Source: Phycisphaerales bacterium UBA3190
Lineage (GTDB): Bacteria > Planctomycetota > Phycisphaerae > Phycisphaerales > UBA1924
Direction of reading: 5' to 3'
NCBI GenBank assembly: GCA_002364005.1
Contig: DEXG01000010.1
Location: 1 to 5,518, forward strand
Length of the DNA: 5,518 nt
The notes below the pieces were generated by a model. That model made no database searches, was not told where the DNA came from, and saw only the letters and a list, made by a program, of their open reading frames with translations. Shown here piece after piece: positions 1 to 3,973 of this stretch. Positions within the stretch are counted from its first letter, which is position 1; every line of letters begins with the position of its first letter. The translations under genes were made by a program, and so were the position numbers.

Positions 1-65
1 ACTAGGGGATAGAGGGGGAGGGGAGAGAGCCGTAGTGGGCCGCTGCGCGGCGAGTACGGGCACTC
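1..65. repeat. 65-bp intergenic direct repeat, copy A
   Basis: This stretch matches 408-472 at 60 of 65 positions, with no gaps; the differences are at 24, 25, 33, 53 and 57. It opens with ACTAGGGG, runs through a purine tract of G runs separated by A, and contains a small palindrome GCCGC-TGC-GCGGC at 39-51 that both copies keep. Similarity stops after GGGCACTC. The window starts at the first matching base, so the true left end of this copy may lie outside. It is not convincingly coding. I read it as a dispersed or locally duplicated intergenic element; its mechanism is unknown. Confidence 0.85.
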
Positions 66-92
66 TGGTTCGGGATGCGATGCACATTCCTT

Positions 93-112
93 CGCCCCTT
101 CGGGGCGAGGGG
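93..112. repeat. Palindromic module, CGCCCC hairpin copy 1
   Basis: A 6-bp stem CGCCCC (93-98) and GGGGCG (102-107) encloses the loop TTC and is followed by AGGGG. The same 20-bp unit recurs at 172-191 with only two differences, both in the loop. The stem is preserved while the loop varies, which suggests a REP-like extragenic palindrome rather than coding sequence. There is no T run on either side, so it is not an intrinsic terminator. Confidence 0.6.
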
Positions 113-131
113 TTGGTGTGGGTGTTGGTTT

Positions 132-160
132 CCACGGGTTGCGCTGCGCTTCACCCGTGG
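132..160. repeat. Intergenic hairpin with CCACGGGT arms
   Basis: A perfect 8-bp inverted repeat has arms CCACGGGT (132-139) and ACCCGTGG (153-160) around a 13-nt loop in which TGCGC occurs twice. It sits between the two CGCCCC hairpins, so 93-191 reads as three consecutive stem-loops. No T run follows. I recall similar cassettes in planctomycete intergenic DNA, but this is memory and not a search result. Confidence 0.6.
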
Positions 161-171
161 CTACGGGCCTG

Positions 172-191
172 CGCCCCGTTGGGGCGAGGGG
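172..191. repeat. Palindromic module, CGCCCC hairpin copy 2
   Basis: This is the second copy of the 20-bp unit at 93-112. The stem CGCCCC (172-177) and GGGGCG (181-186) is identical, the loop is GTT instead of TTC, and AGGGG follows. Its 3' arm is also the first G run of the potential quadruplex at 181-205, so two alternative folds compete for the same bases. Confidence 0.6.
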
Positions 192-205
192 GTGCATGGG
201 CGGGG
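181..205 (+). other. Potential G-quadruplex, 181-205
   Basis: Four G runs on the plus strand (181-184, 188-192, 198-200, 202-205) are separated by loops of 3, 5 and 1 bases, which meets the usual G3+ N1-7 motif. It lies downstream of the acetyltransferase stop, on the template strand for that gene. Folding in the cell is not shown, and in very G-rich DNA such motifs also arise by chance. Confidence 0.4.
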
Positions 206-356
206 CCGTGGATTCGGAGGGGGGTTGGGATGCGTCGTGGGCGGGGGTGTTTGTGGAGACGGGGGCCGGGCAGGGGTTGGCGGAGGATGATCCGATGCGG
301 GCGCGGCGGGAAGAGGTGGAGCAGTTGATTTTGGGGGATTTGTTGCGGGTGAACTT

Positions 357-383
357 GGGGAGGGGGAGTAGGGAGGAGAAGGG
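357..383 (+). other. Potential G-quadruplex, 357-383
   Basis: G runs at 357-360, 362-366, 371-373 and 381-383 are separated by loops of 1, 4 and 7 bases, a canonical quadruplex motif on the plus strand. It lies in a long purine-rich tract (about 353-392) just before the hairpin that borders repeat copy B. Function is unknown. Confidence 0.4.
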
Positions 384-386
384 AGA

Positions 387-405
387 GACGGGCTGGAAGC
401 CCGTC
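387..405. repeat. Hairpin bordering repeat copy B
   Basis: A perfect 7-bp stem GACGGGC (387-393) and GCCCGTC (399-405) encloses the loop TGGAA, and the next bases run straight into the ACTAGGGG that begins repeat copy B. The hairpin may be the left part of the full repeat unit. Copy A starts at the edge of the window, so whether it has the same hairpin cannot be seen. Confidence 0.6.
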
Positions 406-407
406 CT

Positions 408-472
408 ACTAGGGGATAGAGGGGGAGGGGCAAGAGCCGCAGTGGGCCGCTGCGCGGCGGGTATGGGCACTC
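408..472. repeat. 65-bp intergenic direct repeat, copy B
   Basis: This is the partner of 1-65, with 60 of 65 identical bases and a start-to-start distance of 407 bp. It ends 15 bases before the stop codon of the convergent acetyltransferase. The conserved small palindrome lies at 446-458. The five differences are scattered single-base changes, as expected for an old duplication or for separate members of a dispersed family. Confidence 0.85.
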
Positions 473-487
473 GGCACCTGGGCGGTT

Positions 488-1078
488 TTATGGGTTCCAG
501 TTTTCGATGGTGAGGGCCCAGCGTTCGTGGTCTTCCCATTGGCCTTGGATTTGGAGGTAGTTCTTGCTTTCGCCCTCTTTGACGAAGCCGACGCGTTGGA
601 GGAGGGTGCGGGAGCGGGTGTTGGTGGGCATGATGTTGGCGCAGAGGCGGTGGAGTCCGAGGCCTGCGGATTCGGTTGGGGCGAAGCAGTGCCCCACTGC
701 CAGGCGGAGTGCCTCGGTCATAAGGCCCTTGCCTTGGAATGGCTCGCCGAGCCAGTAGCCGAAGCGGCCGTTTTGGAAGACGCCTCGTTCGATGTTGGTG
801 AGGGCGATGCGGCCTGCGATTGCGTTGGTGGCGCGTTCGATGATGAGCCATCGTTGTTCGCGGTCGGTGTTGTGGGTTTCGAGTTCGCGGTCGAAGGCCT
901 CGGGGCTGTAGAGGTCGAGGCCGCTGGGTGGGATGGGGTCCCAGGGCTCGAGGTGGGCGCGGGAGGATTGGCGGAGGGCGACGAATGCGTCAGAATCGGC
1001 GGCGCAGGGGTAGCGGAGGGCGACGCGGTCGGTTTGGGCGATGATTTCGGGATTCGGATTGCTGGTTCTGCTGGTCAC
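488..1078 (-). CDS. RimJ/RimL-like GNAT N-acetyltransferase
   Basis: The product is a predicted cytoplasmic acetyl-CoA-dependent N-acetyltransferase of the Acetyltransf_3 type (RimJ/RimL group, which acetylates protein N-termini or small amines). Its substrate cannot be told from sequence. From a GTG start at 1078 it has 196 residues, normal for the family. Visible marks are the opening RVALRYP strand (about 18-24), the WLGEPFQGKGLMTEAL acetyl-CoA loop (109-124; Q115, G116 and G118 of the Q-x-x-G-x-G/A motif) and the terminal MPTNTRSRTLLQRVGFVKEG block (150-169). The frame stays open upstream to an ATG at 1231, but those 51 extra residues precede the fold and run through the divergent spacer, so I reject them. 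No strong ribosome site precedes the GTG, so the start is uncertain. The gene diverges from the PEP-CTERM gene and runs toward the repeat region; no T-tailed terminator follows it. Confidence 0.9.
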   Translation of the reverse strand: MTSRTSNPNPEIIAQTDRVALRYPCAADSDAFVALRQSSRAHLEPWDPIPPSGLDLYSPEAFDRELETHNTDREQRWLIIERATNAIAGRIALTNIERGVFQNGRFGYWLGEPFQGKGLMTEALRLAVGHCFAPTESAGLGLHRLCANIMPTNTRSRTLLQRVGFVKEGESKNYLQIQGQWEDHERWALTIENWNP

Positions 1079-1313
1079 GGTGGGGTCTGTCGGGGGCGAT
1101 GTGGGGTTGGTTATCAGTCTATAACGCAGATGGAATGGACGCTCTGATGTGATTTCGTACCGAATTAACCCCCTAATGCGGGGGATTTCTCGACACCCAA
1201 GGTTAATCGGTGTAATTTTGAACAGTGCCACGGCGAGCTATTCGGTTGTGTGCGTTCCATTCGAAGAGAGATATGCCCGGTGTTTGTGTGCAGGGCAGAA
1301 AGCGATAGTGAAC
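1079..1313. promoter_or_regulatory. Divergent spacer with possible stem-loops
   Basis: This 235-bp spacer separates the acetyltransferase from the PEP-CTERM gene and should hold both promoters. Its middle (about 1110-1225) is richer in A and T than the genes. A hairpin CCCCC-TAATGC-GGGGG lies at 1169-1184. A longer inverted repeat has arms ATTAACC (1164-1170) and GGTTAAT (1201-1207). ACACC (1193-1197) can also pair with GGTGT (1209-1213), overlapping that arm, so alternative folds are possible. Weak promoter-like matches are TTGAAC at 1218-1223 on the plus strand and TATAGA (1123-1118) on the minus strand. None has a well-spaced partner, so I do not call a specific promoter. Confidence 0.35.
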
Positions 1314-1973
1314 ATGAATACGCAGAACTTCTTTGCCGCAGTTGCAGGAGTCGCCATGCTTGGCAGCATGGCGAACGCGGATATGGTGAGCTTTTTCGCG
1401 GATCCGAACTCAACGACGAACGGTACGCCAACCGGTGTGTCGCTGAATGGCACGGTCGAGTATTCCTACACGAGCGGGAGCGTTGGCCAGGTTGTATTCT
1501 CGATGACCAACACCACGAGCAGTTCGATTGGTGGCTTCCTTACGGGCATGGTCTTCAACATCGACAGTATTGATTCGGGCGCATCGGCGACGCTGAGCTC
1601 GACAAGCGATAGTGACTTCAAAGACACCGGGGCTGAAGCGGCGAACCCGTTCGGGACTTACGACGCGGGTGCGGCTCTGAAATCGAACTGGACCGGAGGC
1701 GGGAATCCCAGCAAGGGGATCGGCGTTGGCATCAGCAGCGTGTTCACCTTCACCGTGAATGCCTCTGACGCGGCCTCGCTCTCGGCGATGAGCTTCATCG
1801 GCGATGGCAGCGATATCGCGCTGCGGTTCCGCGGGCTGAATAACGATGGCTCGGACAAGCTTCAGGTGACGACCGAGGACCCAGCGCTGAATGTGGTGCC
1901 GCTGCCCACGAGCGTTTGGGCGGGTGGCGCGATGCTCGGGCTTGGTCTTGGTCTGCGTCGTCTTCGTAAGTAA
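1314..1973 (+). CDS. Secreted PEP-CTERM-class (VPLPA-like) protein
   Basis: The product is a predicted exported protein of 219 residues, anchored or processed through a C-terminal sorting tail. A Sec-type signal peptide covers about 1-22, with likely cleavage after ANA (20-22). The middle (about 23-190) is rich in Ser, Thr, Gly and Asp and looks like a beta-rich extracellular domain. The end has the tripartite layout of PEP-CTERM/VPLPA-CTERM tails: VPLPTSVW (195-202), a short hydrophobic helix (to about 214) and the basic end RRLRK (215-219). In known systems such tails are handled by an exosortase; none is in this window. I chose ATG 1314 because it places the signal peptide at the N-terminus; GTG 1308 or TTG 1284 are alternatives, and no clear ribosome site is seen. 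The frame also stays open upstream to 1149, without protein-like features. The ligand or role of the domain is unknown. An intrinsic terminator follows at 2002. Confidence 0.9.
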   Translation: MNTQNFFAAVAGVAMLGSMANADMVSFFADPNSTTNGTPTGVSLNGTVEYSYTSGSVGQVVFSMTNTTSSSIGGFLTGMVFNIDSIDSGASATLSSTSDSDFKDTGAEAANPFGTYDAGAALKSNWTGGGNPSKGIGVGISSVFTFTVNASDAASLSAMSFIGDGSDIALRFRGLNNDGSDKLQVTTEDPALNVVPLPTSVWAGGAMLGLGLGLRRLRK

Positions 1974-2001
1974 GCCCGACTGACAACACAACCCTGAGAG
2001 C

Positions 2002-2027
2002 CGCCGCGTGTTTCACGCGGCGTTTTT
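2002..2027 (+). terminator. Intrinsic terminator of the PEP-CTERM gene
   Basis: A perfect 9-bp GC-rich stem CGCCGCGTG (2002-2010) and CACGCGGCG (2014-2022) encloses the loop TTT and is followed by TTTTT (2023-2027). It starts 28 bases after the TAA at 1971-1973. The T run overlaps the stop codon of the convergent membrane-protein gene (2026-2028). On the minus strand no T run follows the stem, so it should act mainly on plus-strand transcripts. Confidence 0.92.
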
Positions 2028-3018
2028 ATTCGAGGTTGTTGTAGAAGTCTTCGATCGCGTCGTCGTCGGCTGATTGCTGGTCGCTTGCGTCGTTGCCGGG
2101 CCAGAAGGAGAGGTTGGGCGCGTGGATGGTGGTCATGGCGGCGCCGGCGATGAGGGCGATGAGGACGACGCGGGTGAGGAGGCGTTTGGTGCGTGATTCG
2201 GTGCGTGTGGGGATGAGGGTGACGAGGAGGAGGGTGGCGGCGAGGAGGATGCTGGGGAGGTTGTCGGCCCCGGTCTGCACGAGCGATCCGATGAGCATGG
2301 TCATGAAGAAGCCCACGAGCATGGTGATTGAGCCGCGTGCCAGTGAGAGGTGCCTGAAGATGAGCCCGACGAGGGTTGCGGCGACGAGGACGCTGATGGC
2401 GCCCGCGGGGTACATGGCGCCGAGTGCGAAGTGGTTGGCCAGGAGCACGGGCATGGTGGCGGCGAGGATCAGGCACCAGGTGATGGCATCGAGCCAGCCG
2501 AGGGGGCGTTGGTGCTGGTTGAGTTGTGCGTTCTGGTCGGCGGCGGTGGCGACAAGGGTGGCGGCGATGGCGGCGAAGAGGGTGTAGGCGATGAGGTTGG
2601 CGCTGCCGCCCATGACGGTGTCGGCGTAGCCCTCGGTGAGCATGAGGAAGGCACCGGCGTAGGCGAAGAGGCGGAGTGCGACGGCCACGAAGAGGGGAAA
2701 TCGGACGAGTCCCTCGGCGGTGGCGGCCAGGGCGATGAGCAGGGCGGCGTGGGTGTAGCGGTAGGTGTTGTCGTCGGGCCAGAGCAGGAAGGTATCGTTC
2801 TGGGCGTACTCGGCGCCGGCGACACCGACGGCGATGAGCATGGGCAGGAGCCAGCGTGGGCCCTGGGATGTGGTGCGGGGGGTGTCGTCATCGTCGAGGT
2901 CGGTACGGGAATCGCGCAGGGCGTGGAGGTACCACGCGGCGAGGAGCAGCGTGAAGCTGATGGCGCCGGGGATGAGTCCGGCGTAGAGCATGAGGCGTTG
3001 CTGGAGTTGGGCGTCCAT
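2026..3018 (-). CDS. Polytopic membrane protein, unknown function
   Basis: I do not recognise a family. From ATG 3018 the product has 330 residues and about ten hydrophobic segments, near 10-32, 56-72, 89-106, 109-127, 142-160, 178-197, 204-221, 230-248, 254-270 and 280-298. The loop after the first helix is acidic (DLDDDD, 40-45), and the C-terminus is an acidic hydrophilic tail (about 299-330, with DDDAIEDFYNNLE at the end). No catalytic motif or transporter signature stands out, so transporter, sensor or scaffold roles are all open. ATG 3018 is chosen because AGGA lies 8 bases upstream and the first helix then starts near residue 10. The frame stays open to ATG 3207, but that extension would cross the upstream gene's terminator and 3' end. 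The gene lies 106 bp after the YceI gene, behind an intrinsic terminator, so it depends on read-through or its own promoter. Confidence 0.85.
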   Translation of the reverse strand: MDAQLQQRLMLYAGLIPGAISFTLLLAAWYLHALRDSRTDLDDDDTPRTTSQGPRWLLPMLIAVGVAGAEYAQNDTFLLWPDDNTYRYTHAALLIALAATAEGLVRFPLFVAVALRLFAYAGAFLMLTEGYADTVMGGSANLIAYTLFAAIAATLVATAADQNAQLNQHQRPLGWLDAITWCLILAATMPVLLANHFALGAMYPAGAISVLVAATLVGLIFRHLSLARGSITMLVGFFMTMLIGSLVQTGADNLPSILLAATLLLVTLIPTRTESRTKRLLTRVVLIALIAGAAMTTIHAPNLSFWPGNDASDQQSADDDAIEDFYNNLE

Positions 3019-3026
3019 GGGTGCGG

Positions 3027-3030
3027 TCCT
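3027..3030 (-). promoter_or_regulatory. Ribosome binding site deciding start 3018
   Basis: AGGA on the minus strand lies 8 bases before ATG 3018. It supports this start over the upstream ATG at 3207, which lies inside the neighbouring YceI gene. Confidence 0.55.
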
Positions 3031-3070
3031 GTCGTGTGTTTGGAGGTGGACTGTATGAGCCCGGGTGAAG

Positions 3071-3100
3071 AAAAAACGCAGCACCGGTTGGGGCGCTGCG
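3071..3100 (-). terminator. Intrinsic terminator of the YceI gene
   Basis: Read on the minus strand, CGCAGCGCC (3100-3092) pairs with GGTGCTGCG (3085-3077). This gives 9 pairs including one G-T, around a 6-base loop CCAACC, and six T follow (3076-3071). It begins 24 bases after the YceI stop codon and separates that gene from the membrane-protein gene downstream. Confidence 0.88.
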
Positions 3101-3124
3101 CTTGAAATGGAAATCGGTGGTTCG

Positions 3125-3790
3125 TTAGCGGTTGACGGCTTCGACGCTGACGATGATCTCGACAGTGTCGCCCAGGGGCCCTGATTCAGGGTTGTCGGAA
3201 TCGACATACTTGACGATGCCGAACTCGGACCGCTTGATGGAGAAGACGGCGTGGAAGCCCATGGCGTCTTTGCCCTGCGATTGTCCGAAGCTGACCTCGG
3301 TGAGGGTGGCGGTGACGGGGTGGGTCTGGCCGTGGAAGCTGAAGTCGCCCTTGAGCTGGTAGACGCCGTCGCTCTGCTCGGTGATGGCGTTGCTGGTGAA
3401 GGTGGCTTCGGGGTACTGGCGGGCGTTGAAGAAGTCGGCGTTCTTCACATGGTCATCGCGTTTGGTGTTGTTGGTGTCGACCGAGTCGGTCTTCACGGTG
3501 ATGTTGAACTCGGCGCCCTTGATGTTGTCGGGGTCGATGCGGACGGTGCCTGAGAAGGAATCGAAGTGGCCGTAGAAGGAAGAGAGCCCGCTGTGGCGGA
3601 GCTTGAAGAGGACATTGCTGTGGACGGGATCGACGGTGTAGACCTTGGCCGCGAGGTTCTCGGTGTTGGTGGTGGTCGCGGCGGTTGTGGATTCGAGTGC
3701 CCCACTGTTGTTGTTGAGTCCGAAGCCGGCGAGGGTGGCGCCTGCGGTGAGCAGTGCGGCGGCGGTGATTGCTTTGGTTGTTCGTTTCAT
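3125..3790 (-). CDS. Secreted YceI-family protein
   Basis: The product is a predicted exported protein with one YceI domain, the lipocalin-like barrel that in known members binds an isoprenoid or other lipid in the periplasm. Its exact ligand here is unknown. Of 221 residues, 1-21 form a Sec signal peptide (KR at the start, then an Ala/Leu core), about 30-47 are a Ser/Thr/Ala-rich linker, and 50-218 are the domain. Family hallmarks are YTVDPVHSNVLFKLRHSGL (51-69), RDDHVKNADFFNARQYPEAT (111-130) and LKGDFSFHGQTHPVTATL (146-163). The domain looks complete. Start ATG 3790 has AGGAG seven bases upstream (3802-3798). The gene diverges from the EEP lipoprotein across a 183-bp spacer and is followed by its own terminator. 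YceI genes often sit beside cytochrome b561 genes, but the membrane protein downstream is far longer and does not resemble one. Confidence 0.95.
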   Translation of the reverse strand: MKRTTKAITAAALLTAGATLAGFGLNNNSGALESTTAATTTNTENLAAKVYTVDPVHSNVLFKLRHSGLSSFYGHFDSFSGTVRIDPDNIKGAEFNITVKTDSVDTNNTKRDDHVKNADFFNARQYPEATFTSNAITEQSDGVYQLKGDFSFHGQTHPVTATLTEVSFGQSQGKDAMGFHAVFSIKRSEFGIVKYVDSDNPESGPLGDTVEIIVSVEAVNR

Positions 3791-3797
3791 GGGTCAT

Positions 3798-3802
3798 CTC
3801 CT
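3798..3802 (-). promoter_or_regulatory. Strong ribosome binding site of the YceI gene
   Basis: AGGAG on the minus strand, seven bases before ATG 3790, is the best Shine-Dalgarno match seen in the window and fixes the start. The other genes have weak or no such sites. Confidence 0.8.
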
Positions 3803-3890
3803 GTTTCTTGCGTTAATGCGGGTGTATCGCGTGGTTGGTTGTTGAAAACGCAAACGGGGCGATGGGTGAGTGTATTCCCACGGCGGCCTG

Positions 3891-3910
3891 ATATTTGTTG
3901 TGACAAATAT
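3891..3910. promoter_or_regulatory. Operator-like AT-rich inverted repeat
   Basis: A perfect 8-bp inverted repeat has arms ATATTTGT (3891-3898) and ACAAATAT (3903-3910) around the spacer TGTG. It lies in the 183-bp spacer between the divergent YceI and EEP genes, 101 bp from the first start and 64 bp from the second. Sixteen of 20 bases are A or T in a GC-rich context, and there is no T run to suggest a terminator. A dimeric repressor or activator site is the simplest reading; the regulator is unknown. A wider GTGAC (3900-3904) / GTCAC (3921-3925) pair overlaps it. I could not place a convincing -35/-10 pair for either gene. Confidence 0.45.
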
Positions 3911-3973
3911 TTTCGTGCAAGTCACCATTGCGGACCCCACGGGTGCGATTCGGGTGCGGGCCTACGCTTGGGC

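Larger units (their letters stand above)
196..513 (+). pseudogene. Doubtful ORF or coding remnant in repeat region
   Basis: An open frame begins at ATG 196 (and extends upstream to ATG 118) and ends at 513. From about 256 to 355 it has codon use like the window's real genes and would encode a plausible soluble stretch, EDDPMRARREEVEQLILGDL. Both sides are repeat DNA: upstream the frame crosses the hairpin cassette, and downstream it translates direct-repeat copy B (408-472) and then overlaps the antisense end of the acetyltransferase. I find no ribosome binding site or recognisable domain. It could be a decayed gene fragment captured between repeats, or simply an open frame in GC-rich DNA. 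I do not claim a functional product. Confidence 0.18.

Noticed and set aside
39..51. Terminator for the acetyltransferase at the GCCGC-TGC-GCGGC palindromes (39-51, 446-458)
   Set aside because: The stem is only 5 bp, and no T run follows in the minus-strand direction.
1..472. CRISPR array from repeated units
   Set aside because: There are only two long copies, 407 bp apart, plus unrelated short hairpins; there is no regular repeat-spacer pattern and no cas gene.
1..472. Insertion sequence bounded by the 65-bp repeats
   Set aside because: The copies are direct repeats and not inverted, no transposase frame lies between them, and no target duplication can be shown.
527..1147. 206-residue plus-strand open frame opposite the acetyltransferase
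   Set aside because: It is an antisense shadow: its sequence is low-complexity Gly/Ala/Val/Glu, while the minus strand encodes a clear GNAT fold with intact motifs.
1079..1231. Upstream ATG start of the acetyltransferase at 1231
   Set aside because: The added 51 residues precede the GNAT fold and cover the AT-rich divergent spacer that should hold promoters.
2350..3105. 251-residue plus-strand open frame opposite the membrane protein
   Set aside because: Its product would be a Gly/Glu/Val-rich string without a fold. The minus-strand frame has ordered membrane segments and a ribosome binding site.
3019..3207. Upstream start of the membrane protein at 3207
   Set aside because: The extra 63 residues overlap the YceI coding end and its terminator, with no hydrophobic or conserved character. 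AGGA upstream of 3018 supports the shorter form.
3566..3973. N-terminal extension of the EEP lipoprotein back to 3566
   Set aside because: It would be antisense to the YceI start and signal-peptide region and would bury the lipobox more than 130 residues inside the protein.
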